A stretch of DNA of 64,000 nt from Vibrio breoganii (GCF_001677275.1 NZ_CP016177.1:1984001-2048000), one strand, 5' to 3'; shown: positions 39,676 through 50,250, counted from the first letter of the stretch. Notes: a model not told the origin generated them from the sequence alone. Made by a program: numbers and translations.

Positions 39676-39894
39676 ATGCTCTACGATTACATAAATCAGA
39701 TTGAATCCATTGGACTTGATTTGTTGTTTGCCTCCGTATTTTTACTCATCGGTCTCGCAATCAAAGACGTTCTGAAGCAGGGTAATGTCCCTCCATTTGG
39801 CCGTCGTATCGTATGGCTTGTGTTGTTTTTAGGTTGTGCCGGTTTCATTATCAAGGGGCTGATTCAGCTCTCTTGGGAAGGCTCAGGTATATAA
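39676..39894 (+). CDS. DUF2788 small membrane protein
   Basis: A 72-residue protein with two predicted membrane segments (about residues 13-29 and 46-64) separated by a polar loop with PPFGRR. It matches the DUF2788 family, commonly found next to fldA in vibrios. Function unknown. Confidence 0.85.
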   Translation: MLYDYINQIESIGLDLLFASVFLLIGLAIKDVLKQGNVPPFGRRIVWLVLFLGCAGFIIKGLIQLSWEGSGI

Positions 39895-39949
39895 CCTACA
39901 ACTCACTTTATAAACGCATCCGATTACATCTAATATAGGTACTGATTCT

Positions 39950-40477
39950 ATGGCAAGTGTAGGTCTCTTCTTCGGCAGTGATACTGGTAATACAGAAGCT
40001 GTTGCAAAGATGATTCAAAAGCAACTAGGTAAAAAACTGGTTCACGTTCAAGATATTGCAAAGAGCAGCAAAGAAGACATTGATAACTTCGATCTGCTTC
40101 TGATCGGCATTCCAACCTGGTACTACGGTGAAGCTCAATGTGACTGGGACGACTTCTTCCCTGAACTAGAGGGTATCGACTTTAGCACTAAGCTAGTCGC
40201 TATCTTTGGTTGTGGTGACCAAGAAGATTATGCTGAATACTTCTGTGACGCTATGGGTACCGTTCGCGATATCGTAGAAGGCAAAGGTGGCACTATCATG
40301 GGTCACTGGCCAACAGAAGGTTACGAGTTTGAAGCATCAAAAGCACTTGTTGATGACGACAACTTCATCGGCCTATGCATCGACGAAGACCGTCAGCCAG
40401 AATTGACTGACGAGCGCGTAACAAAGTGGGTTAATCAAATCCACGCTGAGATGTGTCTTGCTGAACTAGAAGACTAA
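39950..40477 (+). CDS. fldA: Flavodoxin 1
   Basis: A 175-residue FMN electron carrier. The phosphate loop GSDTGNTEAVA is near the N-terminus, the aromatic FMN-stacking stretch PTWYYGEAQ near 57-65 and GCGDQEDYAEYF near 94-105. It supplies electrons to radical-SAM and other enzymes. A strong terminator follows; fur lies downstream with its own promoter. Confidence 0.97.
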   Translation: MASVGLFFGSDTGNTEAVAKMIQKQLGKKLVHVQDIAKSSKEDIDNFDLLLIGIPTWYYGEAQCDWDDFFPELEGIDFSTKLVAIFGCGDQEDYAEYFCDAMGTVRDIVEGKGGTIMGHWPTEGYEFEASKALVDDDNFIGLCIDEDRQPELTDERVTKWVNQIHAEMCLAELED

Positions 40478-40501
40478 TCTTGTACAGATTTTGAAATTTT
40501 G

Positions 40502-40527
40502 AAAAAGGGGCCTTGTGCCCCTTTTTT
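40502..40527 (+). terminator. Terminator of fldA
   Basis: AAAAAGGGGC/GCCCCTTTTT stem followed by further T, about 25 bases after the fldA stop. Confidence 0.9.
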
Positions 40528-40632
40528 GTACCTGTTATTTCACCAGTTACAAATTTGTAAATATTTATCACATACTATTCGTGACATCCTTCCGTTTTAT
40601 GACCAAAAGAAATAACCATCATAAGTACATGG

Positions 40633-40661
40633 TTTATTGTTCTGGTTCCTTCCCATATAAT
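40633..40661 (+). promoter_or_regulatory. Candidate fur promoter
   Basis: A consensus -10 TATAAT at 40656-40661 with a weak -35 (TTTATT) 17 bases upstream, 40 bases before the fur start. I did not find a convincing Fur box here. Confidence 0.45.
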
Positions 40662-40700
40662 GAACATTAGAGTAAGGCTCAGATTTTTATAGGAACATGC

Positions 40701-41147
40701 ATGCCAGATAATAATAAAGCCCTAAAGGAAGCAGGGTTGAAGGTCACTTTACCACGCTTAAAAATTTTAGAGCTACTTCAGCAGCCAGGTTGTCAGCACA
40801 TCAGTGCGGAAGAGCTGTACAAGAAATTAATAGATATCGGTGAAGAGATTGGTCTTGCTACCGTTTACCGAGTTCTCAACCAATTTGATGACGCAGGCAT
40901 TGTTACTCGTCACCACTTTGAGGGCGGCAAGTCAGTATTTGAACTGTCTACCCAGCACCACCATGACCACCTTGTTTGTCTAGATTGTGGCTCAGTGATT
41001 GAGTTTAGCGACGAAGTTATTGAAGAGCGTCAGCGTGAGATTGCAAAACGTTACAATATCAATCTGACTAACCACAGTCTTTACCTATACGGTCGCTGTG
41101 CCAATGGTGACTGTAAGGCTGATCCTAAGGCGCACACGCCTAAGTAG
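40701..41147 (+). CDS. fur: Ferric uptake regulator
   Basis: A 148-residue Fe2+-responsive repressor. The DNA-binding helix is around GLATVYRVLNQFDDAG, the metal-site stretch is HHHDHLVCLDCG and the second cysteine pair is in CANGDC. It is the likely regulator of feoABC in this window. A prepilin-like gene starts only 16 bases after its stop. Confidence 0.98.
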   Translation: MPDNNKALKEAGLKVTLPRLKILELLQQPGCQHISAEELYKKLIDIGEEIGLATVYRVLNQFDDAGIVTRHHFEGGKSVFELSTQHHHDHLVCLDCGSVIEFSDEVIEERQREIAKRYNINLTNHSLYLYGRCANGDCKADPKAHTPK

Positions 41148-41163
41148 TAGAGTCATAAACAAA

Positions 41164-41766
41164 ATGTCTATCAGTAAAAATGGATTTACGCTGATTGAGT
41201 TGGTTGTTGTTATCGTGATAATCGCGGTGCTAGCTGTAGTGGCTGCCCCGCGATTTTTAGATCTTAACTCTGACGCGCGAGAATCGATGCTTCAAGGTGC
41301 GGCGGCTGAATTCCAACAGTCTATTAATTTTGCGCATCAAAGATGGGCGCTAGAAGGCAGAGGCACAGAATCCTACGCCAATATGCCTGGATATGCCGAA
41401 GGGACAGATGCCACTGAAGGTAGCAACAGCATAGACAGCCATCTGGATATGAATGATGTTGGCTATCCACTGGGCGTTGATAAGAATGACCCTATGGGAG
41501 CACCCTTTAATATTGGTAAGGGCGACAAAGCCTGTTATTTGTTGTGGGATAGGCTTCTGAATTCATCCCTTACTGCGACTGATAGTGTCGCCCAAGCTGA
41601 AGATTATGATTTCTACGCTATTCGGCAACAAGATGACAATAATTATTTTTCTAAGTGTGTTTTTATCTTCACCAAAGACGGTTATGACCCCGACCCTGAG
41701 TCAGCTAAGCATGTCATCTGGTATGACTCTCGAACAGGTGATGTCTCTTACGTTCTAAATGATTAA
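41164..41766 (+). CDS. Prepilin-like protein with type IV pilin N-terminus
   Basis: About 200 residues from ATG 41164. The N-terminus SKNGFTLIELVVVIVIIAVL is a class III signal: cleavage after Gly, then Phe with Glu at +5, and a hydrophobic helix. Two or more Cys in the C-terminal half (KACYLLW, SKCVFIF) fit the pilin disulfide. It resembles MSHA-type or minor pilins. No other pilus gene is near; a prepilin peptidase encoded elsewhere would be required. Confidence 0.85.
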   Translation: MSISKNGFTLIELVVVIVIIAVLAVVAAPRFLDLNSDARESMLQGAAAEFQQSINFAHQRWALEGRGTESYANMPGYAEGTDATEGSNSIDSHLDMNDVGYPLGVDKNDPMGAPFNIGKGDKACYLLWDRLLNSSLTATDSVAQAEDYDFYAIRQQDDNNYFSKCVFIFTKDGYDPDPESAKHVIWYDSRTGDVSYVLND

Positions 41767-41791
41767 CTAAAACTACTCTTAAACCGGACAT

Positions 41792-41824
41792 AAAAAATGC
41801 CAGCATCTAGCTGGCATTTTTTTT
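41792..41824. terminator. Bidirectional terminator between the pilin and glnS genes
   Basis: AAAAAATGCCAGC/GCTGGCATTTTTT stem with A and T runs on both sides serves the two converging genes. Confidence 0.9.
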
Positions 41825-41843
41825 TTTAATACAAAAGCATTAA

Positions 41844-43508
41844 TTAGCTATTGTTTGCCCAAGTATCACGTAGACCGACTGTGCGGTTAAACACTAAGTT
41901 CTCTGCAGTGCTGTCTTTGCTGTCCACACAGAAGTAGCCTGTGCGCTCGAACTGGTAACCCGCTTCTGCTTCAGCGCCCACTAGGCTAGGTTCAACAAAG
42001 CCTTGCTTCACATCTAATGATTCAGCATTAATCGTTGCTTTAAAGTCTTCCGCCGCTGCTGGGTTTGGTACCGTAAACAAGCGATCGTATAGACGAATCT
42101 CTGCAGGAACACCTTTGTCAGCGGATACCCAATGGATAACACCCTTCACTTTACGACCGTCCGCTGGGTTCTTACCTAGCGTCTCATCATCATAAGTACA
42201 GAAGATAGTGGTGATGTTACCTTGCTCATCTTTTTCGATGCGCTCAGCCTTAATCACGTAAGCGCCACGCAGACGTACTTCTTTACCTAAAACTAGGCGT
42301 TTGTACTTCTTGTTCGCTTCTTCACGGAAGTCATCAGCCTCGATCCACACTTCACGAGTGAAGGGGACTTCACGACTGCCCATTTCAGGCTTGTTCGGGT
42401 GATTAGCAACGTTTAGCGTCTCAACCTGACCTTCTGGGAAGTTTTCAATAACGATCTTAACAGGCTCAAGAACAGCCATCGCACGAGGAGCGTTCTCGTT
42501 TAGGTCATCACGAATACAAGACTCTAGTGAACCAAACTCAATCATGTTCTCTTGCTTAGTCACACCAATACGCTTACAGAATTCACGGATAGACGCAGGC
42601 GTAAAACCACGGCGACGCAAACCAGAGATGGTTGGCATACGCGGGTCATCCCAGCCATTGACCAAGTTCTCAGTCACTAGTTGGCTTAGCTTACGCTTAG
42701 ACATCACCGTATATTCAAGGTTTAGGCGGCTAAACTCATACTGATGAGGCTGAGTCTCAATGGTAATGTTTTCCAGAACCCAATCGTACAAGCGACGGTT
42801 GTCTTGAAATTCAAGGGTACACAAAGAGTGAGTAATTCCCTCTAGGGCATCCGAGATACAGTGAGTAAAGTCGTACATCGGGTAAATGCACCACTTGTCA
42901 GCGGTTTGATGGTGATGAGCAAAACGCACACGATATAGAACCGGATCACGCATCACCATGAATGATGAGCTCATATCGATCTTAGCACGCAGACACGCCT
43001 CACCTTCTTTGAAGCCACCATCACGCATTTTTTCAAATAACGCTAAGTTCTCTTCAACGGTGCGGTTGCGATATGGGCTTTCTTTACCCGGTGCTTTCAA
43101 CGTACCGCGGTATTCGCGGATTTCATCAGCGGTTAGCTCTTCAACATAAGCTAGGCCCTTGTTGATCAACTCAACAGCATACGCATACAACTGATCAAAG
43201 TAGTTTGACGAGTAACAGATATCGCCAGACCAGTCGAAACCTAGCCATTGAACGTCGTTCTTGATTGAATCAACGTATTCAATGTCTTCTTTTTCAGGGT
43301 TGGTGTCATCAAAGCGCAGATTGCACTGGCCCTGATAGTCTTGAGCAATACCAAAGTTTAGACAGATCGACTTAGCGTGTCCGATATGCAGATAACCGTT
43401 TGGCTCTGGCGGGAAACGAGTATGCACGCTGTTATGTTTGCCATCCGCGATATCTTTATCGATGATTTGGCGGATAAAATTCGATGGTCGAGCCTCAGCT
43501 TCACTCAT
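41844..43508 (-). CDS. glnS: Glutaminyl-tRNA synthetase
   Basis: A 554-residue class I aminoacyl-tRNA synthetase. The HIGH motif is in [11 protein letters not shown] (about 38-48) and the KMSKS-like motif is VMSKRKL. C-terminal beta-barrel domains for anticodon recognition follow. Length is as in E. coli GlnRS. Confidence 0.97.
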   Translation of the reverse strand: MSEAEARPSNFIRQIIDKDIADGKHNSVHTRFPPEPNGYLHIGHAKSICLNFGIAQDYQGQCNLRFDDTNPEKEDIEYVDSIKNDVQWLGFDWSGDICYSSNYFDQLYAYAVELINKGLAYVEELTADEIREYRGTLKAPGKESPYRNRTVEENLALFEKMRDGGFKEGEACLRAKIDMSSSFMVMRDPVLYRVRFAHHHQTADKWCIYPMYDFTHCISDALEGITHSLCTLEFQDNRRLYDWVLENITIETQPHQYEFSRLNLEYTVMSKRKLSQLVTENLVNGWDDPRMPTISGLRRRGFTPASIREFCKRIGVTKQENMIEFGSLESCIRDDLNENAPRAMAVLEPVKIVIENFPEGQVETLNVANHPNKPEMGSREVPFTREVWIEADDFREEANKKYKRLVLGKEVRLRGAYVIKAERIEKDEQGNITTIFCTYDDETLGKNPADGRKVKGVIHWVSADKGVPAEIRLYDRLFTVPNPAAAEDFKATINAESLDVKQGFVEPSLVGAEAEAGYQFERTGYFCVDSKDSTAENLVFNRTVGLRDTWANNS

Positions 43509-43602
43509 CTACAACACCTCATGGTTCAATTTTGAAATTCTTCTACGCCCTACATTGTATTCGTCTAAAGAACTAAATCTAGATGTTTGTGTTATGAAAG
43601 GT

Positions 43603-43630
43603 AAAAAAAATGCCTCCCGAGGGAGGCATT
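43603..43630 (-). terminator. Terminator of nagE
   Basis: AATGCCTCCC/GGGAGGCATT hairpin; on the minus strand an eight-T run follows. It lies 26 bases behind the nagE stop. Confidence 0.85.
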
Positions 43631-43655
43631 GGCACAATAATCTAGGAGTTATTGA

Positions 43656-45149
43656 TTAAGATGGAAGCTGTACAGTTGTTAGGTCAGCATCTGCAGGGAT
43701 TTGTTTCATCTCACCTGCTACGATTTCTGCTAGTGGACCTAGGATAACTTGAACGTTATTTGAACCTAGTTTAACCACACCCATTGCACCTAAGTCTTTC
43801 AGTTGCTTCTCGTTGATTACGCTCGTGTCGTTTAGAGTTAGGCGTAGACGAGTGATACATGCATCAATTGAAGAGATGTTGCTGTGACCACCTAGTGCTT
43901 TAAGGTACTGCTTCGCAAGCTCAGAAGAGTTTGAAGAACCCACAGTTGTTGAAGCACCATCTTCGTCATCTTCACGACCTGGAGTCTTAAGACCGAACTT
44001 AACGATTACTGTACGGAACACTGCGTAGTAGATTCCGAAGAATACTAGACCTTGAAGGATTAGCATGTACCAATCTTTCGCTAGTGGGTTACGGCTAGAT
44101 AGAACCATATCCACAAGACCTGCTGAGAAGCCAAAGCCTGCAATCCATTCCATTGATGCTGCGATGTATACAGAAACACCCGTCATAACAGCGTGCAGAA
44201 CATACAGTGCTGGCGCTAGGAACATGAATGAGAATTCTAGTGGCTCAGTCACACCAGTGAAGAAAGAAGCGAAACCTGCAGCAATCATGATAGACGCTAC
44301 TTTTTCTTTGTTCTTAGATTTTGAAGTGTGGTAGATAGCCAGTGCTGCACCCGGTAGACCGAACATCATGATAGGGAAGAAGCCCGCTTGGTACATACCA
44401 GTAACACCTACTGTTGCAGTACCTTCTGCAAGAGACTTAGCGCCACCTAGGAAGTTAGGGATGTCGTTAATACCTGCAACGTCGAACCAGAATACTGAGT
44501 TCAGTGCGTGGTGAAGACCAACAGGGATAAGTAGACGGTTAAAGAATGCATAGATACCAGCACCTACAGAACCCATACCTTGGATAGACTCACCGAAGTG
44601 TACTAGGCCATCGTAGATTGCAGGCCACACGTACATAAGTACGAATGCCATTACGATACCAGCAAAAGAAGTCAAGATAGGAACAAGACGCTTACCAGAG
44701 AAGAACGCTAGTGCTTTATGAAGCTCAACGGTCGAGAAGCGGTTGTAGATCTCAGCAGAGATAATACCGACTAGGATACCTACGAATTGGTTTTGAATCT
44801 TACCAAATGCCGCTGGAACTGCGTCGCCACTAATACCCTGAATCTGTGCTACTGCACCAGGAGATAGAAGAGTAGTAACAACGTACATCATTACTAGGCC
44901 AGCCAGTGCCGCTGCACCGTCTTTATCTTTAGACATACCGTAAGCAACACCTACAGCGAATAGCCAAGACATGTTGTCGATGATTGCTGCGCCCGCTTTA
45001 ATAAGGAAGCCAGCTAGTGCACTGTTGCCACCCCAACCGGTCGGGTCAATCCAATAACCGATACCCATGAGTATCGCTGCTGCTGGTAGCGTAGCAACCG
45101 GCACCATTAGCGCCTTACCTACCTTCTGAAAATATCCAAGAATGTTCAC
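43656..45149 (-). CDS. nagE: PTS N-acetylglucosamine transporter subunit IICB
   Basis: A 497-residue permease that imports and phosphorylates N-acetylglucosamine. The IIC domain fills residues 1 to about 385, with family stretches such as GVTEPLEFSFMFLAP and GLHHALNSVFW. The IIB domain carries the phosphorylated Cys in SIDACITRLRL. No IIA domain is fused, so IIA-Glc must supply phosphate. The start is GTG with GGGGGAG upstream. It is divergent from nagBAC with palindromic sites between them. Confidence 0.95.
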   Translation of the reverse strand: MNILGYFQKVGKALMVPVATLPAAAILMGIGYWIDPTGWGGNSALAGFLIKAGAAIIDNMSWLFAVGVAYGMSKDKDGAAALAGLVMMYVVTTLLSPGAVAQIQGISGDAVPAAFGKIQNQFVGILVGIISAEIYNRFSTVELHKALAFFSGKRLVPILTSFAGIVMAFVLMYVWPAIYDGLVHFGESIQGMGSVGAGIYAFFNRLLIPVGLHHALNSVFWFDVAGINDIPNFLGGAKSLAEGTATVGVTGMYQAGFFPIMMFGLPGAALAIYHTSKSKNKEKVASIMIAAGFASFFTGVTEPLEFSFMFLAPALYVLHAVMTGVSVYIAASMEWIAGFGFSAGLVDMVLSSRNPLAKDWYMLILQGLVFFGIYYAVFRTVIVKFGLKTPGREDDEDGASTTVGSSNSSELAKQYLKALGGHSNISSIDACITRLRLTLNDTSVINEKQLKDLGAMGVVKLGSNNVQVILGPLAEIVAGEMKQIPADADLTTVQLPS

Positions 45150-45232
45150 GTTACTTCTCCCCCTGAGGAATCTGAAAATAAGCTTAAAACTTTTTTTAGC
45201 TGATTAATTTAGTCCTCTTCATCTTAATGGCT

Positions 45233-45253
45233 TAAATTTGCGTCGCAAATTAA
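45233..45253. promoter_or_regulatory. Palindrome between nagE and nagB, candidate NagC operator
   Basis: AATTTGCG and CGCAAATT flank a single central T, an almost perfect palindrome of the size used by ROK-family repressors. It lies 84 bases before nagE and about 160 bases before nagB. Confidence 0.6.
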
Positions 45254-45265
45254 AACCCCATAAAA

Positions 45266-45281
45266 CGTGAGCCATGTCATA
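45266..45281. promoter_or_regulatory. Candidate CRP site for nag genes
   Basis: CGTGAGCCATGTCATA matches eight of ten bases of the two CRP half-sites TGTGA-N6-TCACA. Confidence 0.45.
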
Positions 45282-45326
45282 GCAATCTGTGTAGACAGCC
45301 TGTTTTTGTTAGGTAGATCATAAAAC

Positions 45327-45347
45327 TTATTTCACTATTAAAAATAA
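45327..45347. promoter_or_regulatory. AT-rich imperfect palindrome, possible second NagC site
   Basis: TTATTTCAC...AAAAATAA has TTATTT/AAATAA ends of the type seen in NagC operators. It lies 64 bases before nagB. Confidence 0.35.
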
Positions 45348-45410
45348 CGATCATTTTGAGTATACTAAGGACAATTAAACAGAATCTTAAATCTTGGCGA
45401 GGTATCCACC

Positions 45411-46211
45411 GTGAGGCTCATCCCACTAGAAACAAGCGCAGACGTCGGTCGTTGGTCTGCTCGACATATTGTCAATACAATAAATAAGTTTAACCCAACC
45501 GCTGACAGACCTTTTGTGCTTGGCCTACCTACTGGTGGAACACCGCTGAACACCTACAAGTACTTAATTGAAATGTACAATGCAGGAAAAGTGAGCTTTA
45601 AGAATGTGGTGACCTTCAATATGGATGAATACGTTGGCTTGCCTAGCGATCACCCAGAGTCATACCGCACCTTCATGTATGAAAACTTCTTCAAGCATGT
45701 GGACATTCAAGAGCAAAACATAAACTTGTTGGATGGCAACACTGAAGACCACGATGCCGTGTGCAGAGCTTATGAGGCTAAGATTAAATCTTATGGCCGA
45801 ATTAACCTGTTCATGGGTGGCGTGGGTCATGATGGTCATATCGCATTTAACGAGCCGGCATCGTCTCTTTCATCACGTACACGCATTAAAACGCTGACCG
45901 AAAAAACACGTATTGCTAACTCTCGCTTCTTTGATGGTGACATTAGCCAAGTGCCTAAGTATGCACTGACTATCGGTGTTGCGACGCTTCTCGATGCAGA
46001 AGAAGTGATGGTGTTGATTACTGGCCACAATAAAGCTCAAGCACTGCAAGCAGCAGTAGAAGGCTCGGTGAATCACCTATGGACAGTAAGCGCAATGCAG
46101 ATGCATTCAAAAGCCGTTATTGTCGCTGACTCTCCAGCTTCTCAAGAATTGAAAGTCAAAACCCTTAAATATTTCCGCGAGTTAGAAGCGGAAAACATCA
46201 AAGATCTTTAA
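45411..46211 (+). CDS. nagB: Glucosamine-6-phosphate deaminase
   Basis: A 266-residue enzyme that converts glucosamine-6-phosphate to fructose-6-phosphate and ammonia. Typical blocks are [33 protein letters not shown] and [10 protein letters not shown]. The start is GTG at 45411 with GAGG upstream. First gene of nagBAC. Confidence 0.96.
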   Translation: MRLIPLETSADVGRWSARHIVNTINKFNPTADRPFVLGLPTGGTPLNTYKYLIEMYNAGKVSFKNVVTFNMDEYVGLPSDHPESYRTFMYENFFKHVDIQEQNINLLDGNTEDHDAVCRAYEAKIKSYGRINLFMGGVGHDGHIAFNEPASSLSSRTRIKTLTEKTRIANSRFFDGDISQVPKYALTIGVATLLDAEEVMVLITGHNKAQALQAAVEGSVNHLWTVSAMQMHSKAVIVADSPASQELKVKTLKYFRELEAENIKDL

Positions 46212-46226
46212 TTAGGAGCAGCAAGT

Positions 46227-47363
46227 ATGTATGCATTAACGAACTGCACCGTTTTCACGGGTAGCGACATTTTAAATAACCACGCGGTTGTCATCGAGAA
46301 CGACCGTATCAAGGCGGTATGCCTTGAAGAAACATTAGACGCAGGCATTGAACGTATCGATCTACAAGGCGCTAACCTAAGCCCTGGCTTCATCGACCTG
46401 CAATTAAATGGCTGCGGTGGTGTGATGCTCAATGATGACATCTCCCCTGAAACGATGCAGATTATGCACGAAGCCAACCTGAAATCCGGTTGCACCAGCT
46501 TTCTACCCACGCTGATCACCTCTTCAGACGAGAGCATGCGCAGCGCTATCGAAGCTCAGCGTAAATATCAGGAACAAAACAAGCATCAGTCACTCGGTCT
46601 ACACCTTGAAGGTCCTTACCTTAACCTTGCTAGAAAAGGCATTCATACCGAGTCATACATTCGTCAATCGGATAATGAGATGATCAGCTTTATTTGCCAG
46701 CACTCAGACCTAGTGGCCAAGGTAACCCTAGCCCCAGAACAAAACAGACCTGAGCACATCAAGCAACTGAAAGAAGCTGGAATTGTTGTTTCTATTGGTC
46801 ACACTGCCGCAACGTATCAAGAAGCGCGTGATAGTTTTGAGCAAGGCATTACCTTTGCCACTCATCTATTTAACGCTATGACGCCAATGACAGGTCGTGA
46901 GCCAGGCGTCGTTGGCGCAATATTCGACACTCCAGACGTATATGCGGGCATTATCGTTGATGGGCATCATGTTGATTATGCTAACATCCGTATCGCTCAC
47001 AAACTTAAGGGCGAAAAACTGGTACTAGTAACAGATGCAACGGCTCCAGCAGGCGCTGAAATGGACCAATTCAATTTCGTCGGTAAAACCGTGTACGTTC
47101 GTGATGGAATGTGTGTAGGTGAAGACGGTACATTGGGCGGTTCTGCACTTACCATGATTGAAGCCGTAGAGAACTGCGTTAAGCATGCAGGTTTATCTCT
47201 CGATGAAACACTACGCATGGCAACACTCTATCCCGCGAAAGCAATGGGCATGGAGCATAAACTAGGTCGCGTAAAACCTGATATGATTGCGAACCTTACC
47301 ATTTTCAACAACGACTTTAACGTTAAAGCGACCGTAGTAAACGGTCAATTTAAACAGGGATAA
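46227..47363 (+). CDS. nagA: N-acetylglucosamine-6-phosphate deacetylase
   Basis: A 378-residue amidohydrolase that removes acetate from GlcNAc-6-phosphate. Metal-site blocks include [30 protein letters not shown] and VTDATAPAG. It starts 15 bases after nagB with AGGAG in between and is followed 2 bases later by nagC. Confidence 0.96.
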   Translation: MYALTNCTVFTGSDILNNHAVVIENDRIKAVCLEETLDAGIERIDLQGANLSPGFIDLQLNGCGGVMLNDDISPETMQIMHEANLKSGCTSFLPTLITSSDESMRSAIEAQRKYQEQNKHQSLGLHLEGPYLNLARKGIHTESYIRQSDNEMISFICQHSDLVAKVTLAPEQNRPEHIKQLKEAGIVVSIGHTAATYQEARDSFEQGITFATHLFNAMTPMTGREPGVVGAIFDTPDVYAGIIVDGHHVDYANIRIAHKLKGEKLVLVTDATAPAGAEMDQFNFVGKTVYVRDGMCVGEDGTLGGSALTMIEAVENCVKHAGLSLDETLRMATLYPAKAMGMEHKLGRVKPDMIANLTIFNNDFNVKATVVNGQFKQG

Positions 47364-47365
47364 TT

Positions 47366-48586
47366 ATGACTGGCGGACAAATTGGCAACGTAGACCTAGT
47401 AAAGCAGTTGAACAGCGCAGCTGTTTATCGACTGATTGATCAACAAGGGCCTATATCACGCATTCAGATTGCTGAATTGAGCCATTTAGCGCCAGCAAGT
47501 GTCACTAAGATCACTCGTCAGCTATTGGAATGTAATTTAGTACAAGAGGTTGCACAGCAGGCCTCTACTGGTGGCCGACGAGCAATATCCCTAACCACAC
47601 AGGTGACTCAGTTCCACTCTATCGCAGTGCGTGTTGGGCGAGATTATATTCAATTGTCTTTGCATGACCTGAGCGGAGAAATCCTAGCGCAAAGTGAATC
47701 GGCAATTCAGTACAGCGACCAAGAGCAATTGGTTGGGCAAATATTCGATAAGATTAAGCTTTTCAAAGCCAGTAACGAAGGTATCTCTCATAACCTGATT
47801 GCGATTGGTGTGATTTTGCCAGGCTTAGTAAACCCAGATGTAGGCGTTGTGCAATACATGCCTAACACTAAGATTGATAACCTGCCTTTAGCGAAAATTC
47901 TGAAAGATGAATTTAAGACCGAGTGCTTTGTCGGTAATGATATCCGAGGTATGGCTCTTGCTGAGCACTACTTTGGCGCAACCCGTGACTGCAAAGATTC
48001 CATCCTAATTAGTGTTCACCGTGGAACCGGTTCCGGCATTATGGCTGGAGGTCAGGTGTTCCTAGGTTCAAACCGAAACGTCGGCGAAATCGGTCATATT
48101 CAAGTGGACCCTCTTGGCGAGCAGTGCCAGTGCGGTAACTTCGGCTGCCTAGAGACTATCGCTGCTAACCCTGCGATTATCAAAGGTGTGAAAGCACGTT
48201 TGGCACAAGGCTATAATTCAACGCTCGCCGATGAGCCCCAAGTCACCATCAACGCTATCTGCAAGCACGCACTCAGCGGCGATGCACTAGCGACACAAAG
48301 CATCGTGCGCGTGGGCGATCAACTCGGTAAAGCGGCGGCCATTGTGATTAACTTGTTTAACCCGCAAAAGATAGTCATTGCAGGTGATATTACCAAGGCA
48401 AAAGAGGTATTATTCCCAGCAATTCAAAGGAACGTAAATAGCCAATCGCTAACGGCGTTTCATAAAGACTTACCTATTGTCTCCTCTGAACTAGAGCAGT
48501 ATCCGACAATGGGGGCGTTTGCTATTGTTAAACGAGCCATGTTAAATGGCATATTGTTACAAAAATTGATGGATTCTACGCAATAA
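47366..48586 (+). CDS. nagC: ROK-family repressor NagC
   Basis: A 406-residue transcriptional repressor responding to GlcNAc-6-phosphate. The winged helix-turn-helix is around ISRIQIAELSHLAPASVTKI. The ROK domain carries a zinc motif in GEQCQCGNFGCLE. Only two bases separate it from nagA, so it is the third gene of nagBAC and likely controls its own operon and nagE. Confidence 0.95.
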   Translation: MTGGQIGNVDLVKQLNSAAVYRLIDQQGPISRIQIAELSHLAPASVTKITRQLLECNLVQEVAQQASTGGRRAISLTTQVTQFHSIAVRVGRDYIQLSLHDLSGEILAQSESAIQYSDQEQLVGQIFDKIKLFKASNEGISHNLIAIGVILPGLVNPDVGVVQYMPNTKIDNLPLAKILKDEFKTECFVGNDIRGMALAEHYFGATRDCKDSILISVHRGTGSGIMAGGQVFLGSNRNVGEIGHIQVDPLGEQCQCGNFGCLETIAANPAIIKGVKARLAQGYNSTLADEPQVTINAICKHALSGDALATQSIVRVGDQLGKAAAIVINLFNPQKIVIAGDITKAKEVLFPAIQRNVNSQSLTAFHKDLPIVSSELEQYPTMGAFAIVKRAMLNGILLQKLMDSTQ

Positions 48587-48656
48587 GTTCAATCATCTCA
48601 GACTCGTTTGTGGTTGAATATGCGCCAATTTCTCAACCACTTTCGAGACTGCATAA

Positions 48657-50246
48657 ATGGATATAATGCTCATTTTCGGTGCTTTTGTTGCCGGCTTTGT
48701 CGCACAGCGCTGTAACCTCCCTCCCCTTGTCGGTTTTTTGCTGGCTGGTTTCACCCTGAATGCCTTTGGTTTCGAAAGCAACGATGCAATCAATCAGCTT
48801 GCTGATCTTGGTGTCACCTTACTGCTGTTCACTATCGGCCTAAAGCTGGATATTAAGGTGCTACTGTCCAAAGAGATTTGGGCTGGCGCTACCCTGCACA
48901 ACCTCGCCTCTACCGCCTTTTTTACCTTCTGTTTAGTGGCATTGCAGGTTATCGGTGTAAACCTTTTCGCTGATATGTCCTTTGCGCAGCTCATCATCTT
49001 AGGCTTTGCACTCTCTTTTTCTAGCACCGTATTTGCCATCAAGGCCCTACAAGATAACGGTGAACTAAACTCCGTCTATGGCACCATTGCTATTGGTATC
49101 TTGGTTATGCAGGATATCTTTGCGGTAGCTTTTCTGACCGTATCTACCGGTAAGGTTCCAGAATGGTACGCCATTATCCTGTTTGCGCTGCCGTTAGTCC
49201 GCCCTCTTTTCTACAAGGTATTGGATAAAGTGGGCCACGGCGAATTACTAGTACTGTGCGGTATCTTCTTTGCCTTAGTTGTGGGTGCTGGGCTATTTGA
49301 ATTGGTTGGCGTAAAAGGCGATCTCGGTGCGCTAATTCTTGGAATGCTGCTTGCCGGACACAAGAAGGCGTCTGAGCTTTCCAAATCTTTGTTCAATTTG
49401 AAAGAGATGTTCTTGGTCTGCTTCTTCCTAAACATTGGTCTGTCTGAACAGCCGACCGTGGCTGGATTGATTCTGGCTCTGGTATTCATGCTGTTGTTGC
49501 CAGTTAAGGGAGTACTGTATTACCTCATCTTAGACCGATTTAAGTTTCGAGTTCGAACCTCGCTCCTCGCATCCCTCACGCTGTTCAACTTCAGTGAATT
49601 TGGCTTGATTGTCGGCGGTTTAGCCTACAAACAGGGCTGGATATCCGGTGATATCATGGTCTCTATCGCTTTAGCGGTATCCATTTCTTTCATTATTGCT
49701 GCGCCCCTTAACCGCTTTAGCAATAGCATCTATCGTCGCAGTGCCAGCTGGCTTAAAGAGCACAGCGACGCCAAGATTAATATTCGCGACCAATTTATTG
49801 GCGTTGGTCAGGCTCAGGTTATGGTGCTGGGTATGGGTCGTATCGGGACGGGTGCCTACGATGAACTCACAGAGCGCCACGGCGATATCTGTTTAGGCGT
49901 AGAAATACGAAATGACACAGCCGATCACCACCAACGCCATGCAAGAAACACCATTTGTGGTGATGTGACCGACTCCGATTTTTGGGAGCGCATCCAGAAA
50001 TTGGACCAAATAGAATTGGTCTTACTGGCCATTCCGAATAACCAAGGTAACCGCTTTGCCCTAGAGCAGCTACAACTTAGAGGCTACCGAGGGAAAGTCG
50101 CCGCCATTGCTGAATATCAAGACCAGGTTGAGCAATTTATTGAACTGGGCGCGGATGCGGCATTCGACATTTATCGAGAAGCGGGTAGCGGTTTTGCGCG
50201 GCACGTATGCGATACGCTATCCCCTAACTTCAAACCCATCAAATAG
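48657..50246 (+). CDS. Kef-type cation/proton antiporter with RCK domain
   Basis: A 529-residue CPA2-family antiporter. Residues 1 to about 370 form a sodium/hydrogen-exchanger domain with many membrane segments (LLLFTIGLKLD and FSSTVFAIKAL are family stretches). The C-terminal part is an RCK/TrkA-N domain starting at VMVLGMGRIGTGAYDEL, which binds nucleotides and gates transport. K+ efflux is the usual role; ion specificity is not visible. A terminator follows. Confidence 0.9.
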   Translation: MDIMLIFGAFVAGFVAQRCNLPPLVGFLLAGFTLNAFGFESNDAINQLADLGVTLLLFTIGLKLDIKVLLSKEIWAGATLHNLASTAFFTFCLVALQVIGVNLFADMSFAQLIILGFALSFSSTVFAIKALQDNGELNSVYGTIAIGILVMQDIFAVAFLTVSTGKVPEWYAIILFALPLVRPLFYKVLDKVGHGELLVLCGIFFALVVGAGLFELVGVKGDLGALILGMLLAGHKKASELSKSLFNLKEMFLVCFFLNIGLSEQPTVAGLILALVFMLLLPVKGVLYYLILDRFKFRVRTSLLASLTLFNFSEFGLIVGGLAYKQGWISGDIMVSIALAVSISFIIAAPLNRFSNSIYRRSASWLKEHSDAKINIRDQFIGVGQAQVMVLGMGRIGTGAYDELTERHGDICLGVEIRNDTADHHQRHARNTICGDVTDSDFWERIQKLDQIELVLLAIPNNQGNRFALEQLQLRGYRGKVAAIAEYQDQVEQFIELGADAAFDIYREAGSGFARHVCDTLSPNFKPIK

Positions 50247-50250
50247 CACC

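Noticed and set aside
43656..45149. Possible truncation of nagE because the IIA domain is missing
   Set aside because: The stop codon is followed by a proper terminator and vibrio NagE proteins of this length use IIA-Glc, so the gene looks complete.
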